Of a DNA stretch of 64,000 bases, positions 8,586 through 16,449 are shown one piece after another (position 1 is the stretch's first letter; each line of letters starts with the position of its first letter). The position numbers and the translations under genes are program-made. The notes below the pieces were generated by a model, which did not search any database, had not been told where the DNA came from, and worked only from the letters and a program-made list of their open reading frames with translations. Source of the stretch: Candidatus Promineofilum glycogenicum (GTDB lineage: Bacteria; Chloroflexota; Anaerolineae; Promineifilales; Promineifilaceae); contig JADJHJ010000009.1 in the NCBI GenBank assembly GCA_016707605.1, positions 62,001-126,000 of the forward strand. Direction: 5' to 3'.

Positions 8586-10118
8586 CTATTTGGCGAAGCC
8601 GACGGCCCGCGTCTCGCGGATGACCGTCACCTGAATCTGGCCGGGGTACTGCATACTGTCCTCGATGTTCTTGGAGATCTCCTTGGACAGCCGCACGGCG
8701 GCCAGGTCGTCGATCTGGTTGGGCTTGACCAGGATGCGAATCTCGCGCCCGGCCTGCAGGGCGTAGGCGCTCTCCACGCCGGGGAAGGAGGTGGCGATCT
8801 CCTCCAGCGTGCGCACGCGCTTGATGTAGTTCTCCAGGTTCTCGCGCCGCGCGCCGGGGCGGGCGCCGGAGATGGCGTCGGCCGCCTCGACGATGATCGC
8901 CTCGAGCGTCTCCTGCTCCACCTCGTGGTGGTGGGACGCGATAGCGTTGACGACCACCGCCGGGATCTTGAAGCGCTTGGCGAAGTCGGCGCCGATCTGG
9001 GCGTGGGTGCCTTCCTGATCGTGATCCATGGCCTTGCCCAGGTCGTGGAGCAGCGCGCCCATCTTGGCCGTCTCGATGTTGGCCCCCAGTTCGGCGGCCA
9101 GCATGGCGGCGATGTGGGACGCCTCCACGGCGTGGTTGAGTTGGTTCTGGCCGTAGGAGGTGCGGTACTTCAGCCGGCCGAGCGTCTTCAGAATTTCCGG
9201 GTGCAGGCCGTGGACGTTGGCCTCGTAGGCGGCGTGTTCGCCGGCCTCCTTGATGTCGCGCTGCACTTCCTCGGTAGCGTCGCTGATGAGCTTCTCGATG
9301 CGCGCCGGGTGGATACGGCCGTCCACGATGAGCTTGGCCAGCGCCCGCCGGGCCACTTCGCGCCGCACCGGGTCGAAGCTGGACACGGTGACGGCTTCGG
9401 GCGTGTCGTCGACGATGATGTCCACGCCTGCGGCCTGCTCGAAGGCGCGGATGTTGCGGCCGTTGCGGCCGATGATGCGCCCCTTCATCTCGTCGCTGGG
9501 CAGCGGCACGGTCGAGACGACCATCTCCGCCACCTGGTCGCTGGCCAGCCGTTGGATGGCCAGGGCGATGATGCGGCGGGCCTGCACTTCGGCCGTCTCC
9601 TTGGCCCGGGCGTCGATCTCGCGCATGGCGCGGGCCATGTCCTGCTGCGCCTCGCGCTCCACCTGTTGCAGCAGCACGGCGCGCGCCTCGTCGGTGGTCA
9701 TGGCGGCGATCTCTTCCAGCTTCTGGCGGTGAATCGTCTCCAGATCGGCCAGTTCGTTCTGGCGCTTGTCGAGCTTGCTCTGGCGCTTGTTCAGCACCTG
9801 TTCGCGCAGTTCCAGCTTGCTGGCCTGGCTGTCCTGGTTGGCGCTGCGCCGGTCAACGCGCTCCTCGGCGCGAGCCAGGTCCTGGTAGCGCCGCTCGATG
9901 GCCTTCTCGGCCTCGGTGCGAATCTCCTGGGCCTCCTCGCGCGAGGTGCGCAGGATGGTTTCGACTTCGCGTTCGGTGGCGGTGCGCTTCTCGGCCAACT
10001 CGGCTTCGGTCGCGGCCACCACGGCATCGACTTTGGGCTGCATGATCGACCGCATGATGAGCGCCGCGACTATCGCGCCCACCAGGAGGCCGATGATGAG
10101 GCCTATCCATAGTTCCAT
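8586..10118 (-). CDS. rny: Ribonuclease Y
   Basis: A 510-residue membrane-anchored endoribonuclease that starts mRNA decay. Order of parts: one N-terminal membrane helix (WIGLIIGLLVGAIVAALI), a long charged coiled coil (about 30-195), a KH RNA-binding domain with GRIIGRNGRNIRAFE (about 210-270), and an HD domain with the metal-binding His-Asp pair in ALLHDLGKAMDHD (about residue 356) and GTHAQIG. Length and architecture match the family exactly. It follows recX on the same strand with a 13-bp gap, a neighbourhood (recA-recX-rny) seen in several phyla. Confidence 0.96.
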   Translation of the reverse strand: MELWIGLIIGLLVGAIVAALIMRSIMQPKVDAVVAATEAELAEKRTATEREVETILRTSREEAQEIRTEAEKAIERRYQDLARAEERVDRRSANQDSQASKLELREQVLNKRQSKLDKRQNELADLETIHRQKLEEIAAMTTDEARAVLLQQVEREAQQDMARAMREIDARAKETAEVQARRIIALAIQRLASDQVAEMVVSTVPLPSDEMKGRIIGRNGRNIRAFEQAAGVDIIVDDTPEAVTVSSFDPVRREVARRALAKLIVDGRIHPARIEKLISDATEEVQRDIKEAGEHAAYEANVHGLHPEILKTLGRLKYRTSYGQNQLNHAVEASHIAAMLAAELGANIETAKMGALLHDLGKAMDHDQEGTHAQIGADFAKRFKIPAVVVNAIASHHHEVEQETLEAIIVEAADAISGARPGARRENLENYIKRVRTLEEIATSFPGVESAYALQAGREIRILVKPNQIDDLAAVRLSKEISKNIEDSMQYPGQIQVTVIRETRAVGFAK

Positions 10119-10131
10119 GATAATGTCTCCT

Positions 10132-10764
10132 CTAGCTTTCGTCGTCAGGTTTCAGGGCAAGCCACGTTTCGCTGACGACCTCGTTGACGACGTCATAGGG
10201 GTAGCCATGACGCAGTAGATAGCGGGTCAGCTTGGCGCGCCACTCCGCTTCGGGCAGTTCGCGCCAACGTCCGGCTTGCTTGCGGGCCACGCGCCGCGCG
10301 GCTTCGATCTCGTCGAGGCCCTCGAGCGCCTCCGACACGACCTCGCGCTCCAGCCCCTTCTGGCTCAGTTCCTGGCGCAGCGCCAGACGGCTGCGCGGGC
10401 GGAACGTGTCTCGTTGTTCGACCCAGAAGGCGGCGAAGGCGTTGTCGTCGATCAGACCGGCGGCGGTCAGATTTTCAAGAACTTGTTGAATCACCTCGTC
10501 GTCATGCTGATGGCGACGCAGTTGGCGGGCGATCTCGTTGGCGCTGCGCGGCCGTCGGGCCAGCAGGGCAATCGCCCGCTCGCGGGCACGATGAATCTCT
10601 TCGCGGCGCTCCAGCGCGGCCAGCTCGGCGGGCGTGATTGTCTGCCCCACCCGCAGCCCGACGGCTACTTCCAGCGCCAGCCCGCAGACGAACTCGCCGT
10701 CCAGAAACACGCTTACGCGGTCGGCGTTCTTCACCTGCGTCGTCAGGGCGGTTATCGTGCTCAT
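10132..10764 (-). CDS. recX: RecA regulator RecX
   Basis: A 210-residue helical-repeat protein. It binds inside the RecA filament groove and limits filament extension. Three-helix RecX repeats are visible: LLARRPRSANEIARQLRRH, VLENLTAAGLIDDNAFAAFW, and the C-terminal LTRYLLRHGYPYDVVNEVV. An N-terminal extension of about 60 residues (ITALTTQVKNADRVSVFLDG) is of the type found in Firmicutes and Chloroflexi homologues. The ATG lies only 7 bp after the T-run of an intrinsic terminator with no room for a Shine-Dalgarno, so expression probably depends on read-through from recA. Confidence 0.92.
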   Translation of the reverse strand: MSTITALTTQVKNADRVSVFLDGEFVCGLALEVAVGLRVGQTITPAELAALERREEIHRARERAIALLARRPRSANEIARQLRRHQHDDEVIQQVLENLTAAGLIDDNAFAAFWVEQRDTFRPRSRLALRQELSQKGLEREVVSEALEGLDEIEAARRVARKQAGRWRELPEAEWRAKLTRYLLRHGYPYDVVNEVVSETWLALKPDDES

Positions 10765-10770
10765 ATCTAA

Positions 10771-10802
10771 AACAAAAAGCCGTGGCTATAGACGCCACGG
10801 CT
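10771..10802 (-). terminator. Intrinsic terminator between recA and recX
   Basis: On the minus strand AGCCGTGGC / GCCACGGCT (10802-10778) forms a 9-bp stem followed by TTTTTGTTTT (10778-10771). It ends a transcript coming from recA or from the ORF-poor region 10803-11245, immediately before recX. Confidence 0.9.
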
Positions 10803-11245
10803 AACGATCAGGCTGTTCCAGGTCTTGCGATCTGTTGTCAATAAAGCCCCGCCGCTCAGCGGCAGGCAACCCGCAAAGCAGGCGTTATGAGGTCATGCGG
10901 AGAAAGATCCCCTGGCAGTTGGCCAGCAGTATTGCCCTTGATCGTGCGCGCCCCGGCGGCGAGCCTGTGTGCTGCATCATCAAGTTCCTGTACTTTTCAT
11001 CGCCAGCGGCGGAGCTGGGTCGGCCGTCCGCTTGCCCGGCGCTCGCGATTCCAATCAGCGGGTATCCCGTTCGCAATTGTGTCCTGACGCACCAGCTAAG
11101 CCGGTTGTTCCTTATCGACTAGTGCCCTGGGCGCTACCGCGGGCGATAGCGCCGATTGTCAGCAGTGGCAGTAAGCCGTCTTTATGCAATCGTCTGTCAA
11201 TCGTTTTAAGCGCGCGCCGAACAAGGTCACGCGCAGCAGTTGTTC
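10803..11245 (-). other. 443-bp region without a credible gene, between recA and the terminator
   Basis: No recognisable protein or known RNA is seen. Several local inverted repeats occur: GGCGCTA/TAGCGCC (11130-11153), GCCGC/GCGGC (10851-10863), and CTGGC/GCCAG (10912-10926). The region would be transcribed as the 3' end of the recA message or as a separate RNA ending at the terminator. Signature motifs of RNase P RNA, tmRNA and SRP RNA were looked for and not seen. Base use differs from neighbouring coding DNA. Confidence 0.4.
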
Positions 11246-12250
11246 CTATTGTCCGCCGGGGAGGCCGACGGCGGCGCGAATCCGGCCTTCCAGTTCTCTC
11301 AGTACGGCCGGATTCTCGGCTAGATAGACCTTGGCGTTCTCGCGCCCCTGGCCGAGGAGGGCGTCGTTGTAGCGGAAGTAGGCCCCGCGCTTGTCGACGA
11401 TGTTGTAGGTCGTGGCCAGGTCGAGCACGTCGCCACTACGCGAGATGCCCTCGTTGTACATGATGTCGAACTCGCACTCGGTGAAGGGTGGGGCGACCTT
11501 GTTCTTCTTGACCTTGACGCGGGTGCGGTTGCCGACGACGTCGTTGCCGGCCTTGATGGCCTGGATGCGGCGGATGTCCAGGCGGACGGAGGCGTAGAAC
11601 TTGAGGGCGTTGCCGCCGGTGGTCGTCTCCGGGTTGCCGAACATGACGCCGATCTTCTCGCGCAACTGGTTGGTGAAGATGACGACGGTGTTGGTCTGCT
11701 TGATGGCCCCGGACAGCTTGCGCAAGGCCTGGCTCATGAGGCGGGCTTGCAGGCCGACGTGGCTGTCGCCCATCTCGCCTTCGATCTCGGCCCGGGGGAC
11801 GAGGGCGGCGACGGAGTCGATGACGACGATGTCCATGGTGCCGGAGCGGATGAGGGCGTCGGCGATTTCCAGGGCTTGCTCACCGGTGTCGGGCTGGGAG
11901 ACGTAGAGCTGGTCGATGTTGACGCCGCACTTGGCGGCGTAAGAGGGGTCGAGGGCGTGCTCCATGTCGATGTAGGCGCAGATGCCGCCGAGCTTCTGGG
12001 CTTCGGCGACGATGTGCTGGCAGAGGGTGGTCTTGCCGGAGGATTCGGGGCCGTAGATTTCGACGATGCGGCCGCGGGGCACACCGCCGACGCCCAGGGC
12101 GATGTCGAGCGAGATGGAGCCGGTGGGAATGGTCTCGACGCGCATGTGCGTCGCCTGACCCAGCCGCATGATGACGCCGTCGCCAAACCGTTTGGTCAGC
12201 GTCGCCACCGTATTCTCCAGCGCCCGCTCTTTTGCCTGATCGATTGCCAT
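11246..12250 (-). CDS. recA: Recombinase RecA
   Basis: A 334-residue ATP-dependent strand-exchange protein and SOS co-protease. Walker A is GPESSGKTT (residues 67-75), Walker B is DIVVIDS (140-146); loop L1 (EGEMGDSHVGLQARLMSQAL) and loop L2 (FGNPETTTGGNALKFYASVR) bind DNA. The acidic C-terminal tail of E. coli RecA is missing, giving a short form. The ATG at 12250 begins MAIDQAKERALENTVA, the usual N-terminal helix; the frame remains open upstream only because it runs antisense through the GNAT gene. It is divergent from that gene. Confidence 0.97.
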   Translation of the reverse strand: MAIDQAKERALENTVATLTKRFGDGVIMRLGQATHMRVETIPTGSISLDIALGVGGVPRGRIVEIYGPESSGKTTLCQHIVAEAQKLGGICAYIDMEHALDPSYAAKCGVNIDQLYVSQPDTGEQALEIADALIRSGTMDIVVIDSVAALVPRAEIEGEMGDSHVGLQARLMSQALRKLSGAIKQTNTVVIFTNQLREKIGVMFGNPETTTGGNALKFYASVRLDIRRIQAIKAGNDVVGNRTRVKVKKNKVAPPFTECEFDIMYNEGISRSGDVLDLATTYNIVDKRGAYFRYNDALLGQGRENAKVYLAENPAVLRELEGRIRAAVGLPGGQ

Positions 12251-12293
12251 ACTTGCCCGGATCGGCCACACTGCCACCCAGCACGTGGGCCGG

Positions 12294-12340
12294 AATGTAC
12301 ACTGTGCACGATCACTTAAGATACTTATGTAGTGTACAAT
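12294..12340. promoter_or_regulatory. Divergent recA / GNAT promoter region with inverted repeat
   Basis: TGTACACT (12296-12303) and AGTGTACA (12331-12338) form an inverted pair 27 bp apart. Each arm overlaps a -10-like hexamer: TACATT on the minus strand towards recA and TACAAT (12335-12340) on the plus strand. Neither has a recognisable -35. The pair could be an operator; no known LexA box was identified. Confidence 0.45.
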
Positions 12341-12346
12341 AGCCCC

Positions 12347-13240
12347 ATGCAAATGGCAAACAGACCCGCCGGCGACCCCACGCTGAGCCGGCACGTGCGG
12401 CGGGCGACGCGCGCCGACGCGGGCGCGATGCAGCGCCTGCTGCGGATGGGCGTCTACATCCACGTCCACGTCGATTGGCATCTGCCCGGCGACTGGCTGG
12501 GCACGCCGGGCTTCGTCGTCTACACACGCGGCGACGCGAGCGATGAGCAGGTCGTCGCCTGTCTGGGCATCGGCGCGGACCCGCTGCCGACGGCGTGGGT
12601 GCGCGTGGCTGCTGTGGAGTCGGCCGCGGCCTTCGCCCAGTGCGAGGCGATGTGGGCGGCTATCGTCGCCGATCTGGACCCGGACATCGAAGAGGTGGCC
12701 TGGTTCGTCACTGACAACTGGCCGCTCCACTGGCTCGACCGCCTGGGGCTGGAGCCGGTCAGCACCGTGCTGGGCTTTCGCAAGACCGACTTGACCGTGG
12801 CCCCCTATACGCCGCCGCCGGGGTTGGACATCCGCCCGGCGCTGGTCGAGGAGTTGCCGCTGCTGGCCGAGATTGAAGAAGACGCGTTCGAGCCGCGCTG
12901 GCGTCACAGCGCCCAGAGCCTCTATCTGGCCTGGCGGCAGTCGCTCAGCTTCGACGTGGCTTTGCTCGACGGGCAGCCGGTCGGCTTCCAGTTCAGCACC
13001 GGCGGCGGGGGCGGGGCGCATCTGGCGCGGATGACGGTGCGGCCGGAGCGGCAGGGGCAGGGCATCGGCGCGGCGCTGCTGGCGCGGGCGCTGGAGGGGT
13101 ATCGGCGGCGCAAGCTGCGCGGCGTGACACTGAACACCCAGGCCGACAACCTGGCTTCGCAACGTCTCTACACCCGCTTCGGCTTCGCGCCGACGGGCAA
13201 CAAATATCCGGTCTGGTCTTATTACCCCCTGCCGGGGTGA
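12347..13240 (+). CDS. GNAT N-acetyltransferase (two-domain)
   Basis: A 297-residue protein with a degenerate N-terminal GNAT-like half and an active-looking C-terminal half. The acetyl-CoA loop is RMTVRPERQGQGIGAALLAR (about residues 227-246, matching R/Q-x-x-G-x-G/A), followed by LNTQADNLASQRLYTRFGF, the usual final strand and helix. Substrate unknown. ATG 12347 or 12353 is possible; the -10 ends at 12340, so transcription would start about at 12347, implying a leaderless message. It is followed 12 bp later by the pterin dehydratase gene and then argF on the same strand. Confidence 0.85.
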   Translation: MQMANRPAGDPTLSRHVRRATRADAGAMQRLLRMGVYIHVHVDWHLPGDWLGTPGFVVYTRGDASDEQVVACLGIGADPLPTAWVRVAAVESAAAFAQCEAMWAAIVADLDPDIEEVAWFVTDNWPLHWLDRLGLEPVSTVLGFRKTDLTVAPYTPPPGLDIRPALVEELPLLAEIEEDAFEPRWRHSAQSLYLAWRQSLSFDVALLDGQPVGFQFSTGGGGGAHLARMTVRPERQGQGIGAALLARALEGYRRRKLRGVTLNTQADNLASQRLYTRFGFAPTGNKYPVWSYYPLPG

Positions 13241-13252
13241 GCAAGGAGCGAT

Positions 13253-13546
13253 ATGGCGCGAACGAAACTGAGCGAGGCGGAGATTCAGGCGGCGCTGGCC
13301 GAGCTGCCCGGTTGGGCAGTGCAGGACGGCAAGCTGCACAAGGCGTTCAAGTTTGACTCATTCGCCGCGGCCATCGGCTGGATGGTCAGCGTGGCCGTCT
13401 ACGCCGACAAGAATGACCACCACCCGGAGTGGCGCAACGTCTACAGCCGGGTGTGGGTTGACCTGTGGACGCACGACCTGGCGGCGATCAGCGGTCGCGA
13501 CATCGATTTGGCCCGGCACATGGAGAAGCTGGCCGGGAGTCAATAG
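13253..13546 (+). CDS. Pterin-4a-carbinolamine dehydratase
   Basis: A 97-residue enzyme of the PCD/DCoH family. The signature is visible as YADKNDHHPEW followed by NVYSRVWVDLWTHD and GRDIDLA, with both catalytic His residues. The family recycles the 4a-hydroxy pterin formed by aromatic amino acid hydroxylases; other bacterial members are linked to molybdopterin metabolism. No hydroxylase gene is nearby, so its partner is unknown. Length matches the family (about 95-105). A good Shine-Dalgarno (AAGGAG) lies just before the ATG. Confidence 0.92.
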   Translation: MARTKLSEAEIQAALAELPGWAVQDGKLHKAFKFDSFAAAIGWMVSVAVYADKNDHHPEWRNVYSRVWVDLWTHDLAAISGRDIDLARHMEKLAGSQ

Positions 13547-13558
13547 GCAAGGGAGATC

Positions 13559-14560
13559 ATGGCAGTTAATCTACGCAATCGCAGCTTTTTGAAGGAACTC
13601 GACTTCACACCCGACGAGCTTCGCTTTCTGTTGAAGCTCTCGGCCGACCTGAAGGCGGCCAAATATAGCGGCACTGAACGGCCTCGCCTGGTGGGCAAGA
13701 ACATCGCCCTCATCTTCGAGAAGGCCAGCACGCGCACGCGCTGCGCCTTCGAGGTGGCGGCCTATGACCAGGGGGCGCACGTGACCTACCTCGGCCCGGA
13801 GGGGTCGCAGATCGGCCACAAGGAGTCGATGAAGGACACGGCGCGCGTGCTGGGGCGGATGTACGACGGCATCGAGTACCGCGGCTTTGCCCAGGAGACG
13901 GTGGAGACGCTGGCCCGGTATGCCGGCGTGCCCGTCTGGAACGGGCTGACCAACGAGTTCCACCCGACGCAAATCCTGGCCGACATGCTGACGATGATCG
14001 AGCACGCGACGAAGCCGGCCCGCGACATCGCCTACTGCTACATGGGCGACGCGCGCTTCAACATGGGCAACTCGCTGCTGGTCGGCGGCTGCAAGCTGGG
14101 CATGGACGTGCGCATCTGCGCCCCGCGCGGCCTGTGGCCCAACGACGAGCTGATCGCCGCCGCCCGCGCCGTGGCCGAGGAGACGGGCGCGCGGCTGACG
14201 CTGACCGAGGACGTGGACGAGGGCGTGCGCGGCGTGGACTACCTCCACACTGACGTGTGGGTGTCGATGGGCGAGGCGGATTCCGTCTGGCAGGAGCGCA
14301 TCGACCTGCTGAAGCCCTACCAGGTCAACGGCGCGGCCATGCAGCGCAGCGGCAACCCGGCGGTGAAGTTCATGCACTGCCTGCCCGCCTTCCACAACCG
14401 CGAGACGAAGGTCGGCGAAGGGGTTTACCAGAAGTTTGGGCTGGACGGGCTGGAAGTGACCGAGGACGTGTTTGAGTCGCCGGCGTCCATCGTCTTCGAC
14501 CAGGCCGAGAACCGGATGCACACCATCAAGGCGGTGATGGTGGCGACGCTGGGGAGCTAA
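13559..14560 (+). CDS. argF: Ornithine carbamoyltransferase
   Basis: A 333-residue enzyme joining carbamoyl phosphate and ornithine to citrulline in arginine synthesis (or the reverse in catabolism). The carbamoyl-phosphate motif STRTR is at 57-61, the second site is HPTQILAD, the SMG loop is DVWVSMGE, and the ornithine-side Cys is in HCLPAF. Length and motifs fit the anabolic trimeric type, but argF and arcB cannot be separated by sequence alone. AAGGGAG precedes the ATG. An arginase gene lies at the far end of the window; the two are not co-transcribed. Confidence 0.95.
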   Translation: MAVNLRNRSFLKELDFTPDELRFLLKLSADLKAAKYSGTERPRLVGKNIALIFEKASTRTRCAFEVAAYDQGAHVTYLGPEGSQIGHKESMKDTARVLGRMYDGIEYRGFAQETVETLARYAGVPVWNGLTNEFHPTQILADMLTMIEHATKPARDIAYCYMGDARFNMGNSLLVGGCKLGMDVRICAPRGLWPNDELIAAARAVAEETGARLTLTEDVDEGVRGVDYLHTDVWVSMGEADSVWQERIDLLKPYQVNGAAMQRSGNPAVKFMHCLPAFHNRETKVGEGVYQKFGLDGLEVTEDVFESPASIVFDQAENRMHTIKAVMVATLGS

Positions 14561-14565
14561 GGGAA

Positions 14566-14644
14566 GAAACCACAGATTTCGCAGATTACACAGATTTCAG
14601 AAAGCGTTTCTGAAATCTGTGTAATCTGCGAAATCTGTGGTTTC
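14566..14644. repeat. Perfect 38-bp CAGATT-type hairpin between convergent genes
   Basis: Arms 14566-14603 and 14607-14644 are exact complements with a 3-nt loop (GCG). The units are CACAGATTTC and GCAGATTA. It lies between argF (+) and the subtilisin gene (-) and touches the latter's stop codon, so it could serve as a bidirectional terminator, although T-runs are weak. Confidence 0.95.
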
Positions 14645-15484
14645 TTATTCTTCTTTTCGCAGGTTCCTGGCACCGGCCATGAGCATCGTCTTGACCTGGA
14701 ACGGCGTCAGGCCGGGGTGTTTGCTCAGGATGAGGGCCACGAGGCCGGTGATGTGGGGCGCGGCGAAGCTGTTGCCGGTGTTGACGGCGTACTGCTTGTT
14801 GATCCAGGCCACTTCGATGTCGATGCCCGCCGCGCCGAACTCGACGGGCGGGGTGGGGTTGTAGTAGTAGGTCCACGGGTCGCGCTCGTGGTGGGCGGCC
14901 ACGGAGACGACGGCCGAGAACGTCGATGGGTAGCTGGGCGCGGGGATGTTGTTGACCGCCGCGACGAGGACGACGTTCTTGAAGTAGGCGTCGTCGGCCA
15001 GTTCGTAAAATAACTTCTGGTAGTTCTCGCTCGACGTGCTCAGGCTCATGTTGATGACCTGAAAGCCGTTGTTGATGGCCCAATCGAGGCCGGCGGCAAA
15101 GGTCACGGCCCGGCCGCGCATGTTGTCACCCAGCACGCGAACGCTGAACAACTCCGCTTCGGGGGCGATGCGGTGGATGATGCCGGCGCAGGCGGTGCCG
15201 TGGCCGGCCACGTCGCGCGGCGGGTTGTCGGGGATGGCCACGTAGCCGTCTTCAGCCTCTTCGTCCAGTTCGATGATGACCCCACCGCTGACATTGCCGG
15301 AGAAGACGGGGTGATCGGCCTCGATGCCGGTATCGACCACGGCCACGCGCACGCCGCGGCCGGTGCTGCCGCCCCAGGCGATGTCGGGTGTGATGTGGGC
15401 CAGCGGCGCGCTGGGGTGCAGGCGGCGGATGACGTTGGGCAGGAAGTGCTCCGACCAGGCCGGCGGCAACTCTTCTTCGCTCAT
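14645..15484 (-). CDS. Subtilisin-like serine protease (S8), no signal peptide
   Basis: A 279-residue protease with an intact catalytic triad: Asp51 in AVVDTGIEADHP, His95 in AGHGTACAGI and Ser239 in GNSFAAPHITG. The oxyanion region is LVAAVNN. There is no signal peptide, propeptide or extra domain, so it is predicted to be intracellular and minimal. It follows a GAF-domain gene by 10 bp on the same strand, suggesting joint regulation. Related short S8 proteins are found in diverse environmental bacteria; substrate unknown. The ORF ends against the perfect hairpin shared with argF. Confidence 0.9.
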   Translation of the reverse strand: MSEEELPPAWSEHFLPNVIRRLHPSAPLAHITPDIAWGGSTGRGVRVAVVDTGIEADHPVFSGNVSGGVIIELDEEAEDGYVAIPDNPPRDVAGHGTACAGIIHRIAPEAELFSVRVLGDNMRGRAVTFAAGLDWAINNGFQVINMSLSTSSENYQKLFYELADDAYFKNVVLVAAVNNIPAPSYPSTFSAVVSVAAHHERDPWTYYYNPTPPVEFGAAGIDIEVAWINKQYAVNTGNSFAAPHITGLVALILSKHPGLTPFQVKTMLMAGARNLRKEE

Positions 15485-15494
15485 GGTTGCCGCC

Positions 15495-16301
15495 TTAGGC
15501 GAAGCGCGAACGGGGTTTGGTGCGCGCCCGGCCGACTTCGGCCAGCGCGGCCAGGATTTTCAGCGCGGCGCGGCGCTCGACCGGGCCGAGGCGGCTGATG
15601 TCGTTGAACGCCCCGGCGATCAGCAGCAGATCGTCCCTGTCCGGCCCATCGCGCCCGCCGTCTTCCAGGGCGGCGATCAGGGCCGAGGAATCGGGCAGAC
15701 CCTCATCCGACGCCAGACGCCGCAGGCCTTGTCTTAGTGCGTTGTCTATTCGCTCTAATTGTTGCGACTCGCAGATGGCCAGCGCCGCCTGTTGGGCGAA
15801 GAGGCCCATCAGTTCCATATCGTGCATGCCGAACGAGGCGGCCTCGATCTTGTCCAGCACCTCCAGCACGCCGATCACCTGTTCGCCCAGCAGCAGCGGC
15901 GCGGCCAGGATGGAGTCGGGCACGTAGCCGGTGCTTTTGGCGAAGTCGGCGTTGAAGCGGGTGTCCTGCTGGACGTTGGAGACGGCGATGGCCTGGCCGG
16001 TCATGGCCACGTAGCCGGCGATGCCTTTGTTGAGAGGGATGCGGCGGCCGATCAGGCCCGGCTGCTTGTTGCCGAACTCGACGTGAAAGACGAGCATCTG
16101 CTCGACCTCGTCCACCAGCAGAATGGCCGCCGCCGCCGCGCCGAAGATGCGCGCCGCGGCGTTGACAATCGATTGCAGCAGCTCCTTGTTGGTGCTGGGC
16201 AGGACAGCCCGGCCGCCCAGTTCGATGGCCCGCAATAGCTTCTGGAGTTGTTCGGCCAGCGGTTCCTCCGGCGGCATCACGGCTTCGTCTTTCGGCTCCA
16301 T
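15495..16301 (-). CDS. GAF-domain sensor protein
   Basis: A 268-residue soluble protein. A single GAF domain occupies about residues 25-175 (ILLVDEVEQMLVFHVEFG, NKGIAGYVAMTGQAIAVSNV, AAPLLLGEQVIGVLEVLDK), followed by a helical tail without kinase, cyclase or output domain. GAF domains bind small molecules such as cyclic nucleotides or haem; the ligand is unknown. GGAGAG precedes the ATG and a promoter-like pair lies 40-70 bp upstream. It is followed by the S8 protease gene, possibly as its sensor partner. Confidence 0.82.
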   Translation of the reverse strand: MEPKDEAVMPPEEPLAEQLQKLLRAIELGGRAVLPSTNKELLQSIVNAAARIFGAAAAAILLVDEVEQMLVFHVEFGNKQPGLIGRRIPLNKGIAGYVAMTGQAIAVSNVQQDTRFNADFAKSTGYVPDSILAAPLLLGEQVIGVLEVLDKIEAASFGMHDMELMGLFAQQAALAICESQQLERIDNALRQGLRRLASDEGLPDSSALIAALEDGGRDGPDRDDLLLIAGAFNDISRLGPVERRAALKILAALAEVGRARTKPRSRFA

Positions 16302-16340
16302 AGGCTCTCCTCTCTGAGTGTACAGGGCACAATGCTTAGG

Positions 16341-16369
16341 ATGTTAGCGCAAGGAACGATACTGTACAA
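16341..16369 (-). promoter_or_regulatory. Promoter-like pair before the GAF gene
   Basis: On the minus strand TTGTAC (16369-16364) and TAACAT (16346-16341) are 17 bp apart, about 40 bp upstream of the ATG. The match to consensus is moderate. Confidence 0.45.
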
Positions 16370-16377
16370 CGAAAGCA

Positions 16378-16429
16378 AAACGGCCCACGGGCCGCTCGCC
16401 TTCGTTGGCGGGCGGCCCGTGGGCCGTTT
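16378..16429 (-). terminator. 23-bp hairpin terminator after the repeat-protein gene
   Basis: Arms 16378-16400 and 16407-16429 pair over 23 bp with one mismatch (AAACGGCCCACGGGCC...). On the minus strand TTTTGCTTTC follows. It separates the repeat-protein gene from the GAF gene. Confidence 0.8.
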
Positions 16430-16449
16430 CGATTGACCGAGTAGGTGGG

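Noticed and set aside
10885..11076. 63-residue minus-strand frame with PLIGIASAGQ, slightly like a LexA cleavage site
   Set aside because: No catalytic Ser/Lys part, no DNA-binding part and no ribosome-binding site.
10803..11245. RNase P RNA, tmRNA or SRP RNA in the recA-recX gap
   Set aside because: Conserved motifs of these RNAs were looked for on both strands and are absent.
12251..13339. Long open frame extending the recA frame upstream to 697 residues
   Set aside because: It runs antisense through the GNAT gene; the recA N-terminus begins at ATG 12250 with a normal RecA sequence.
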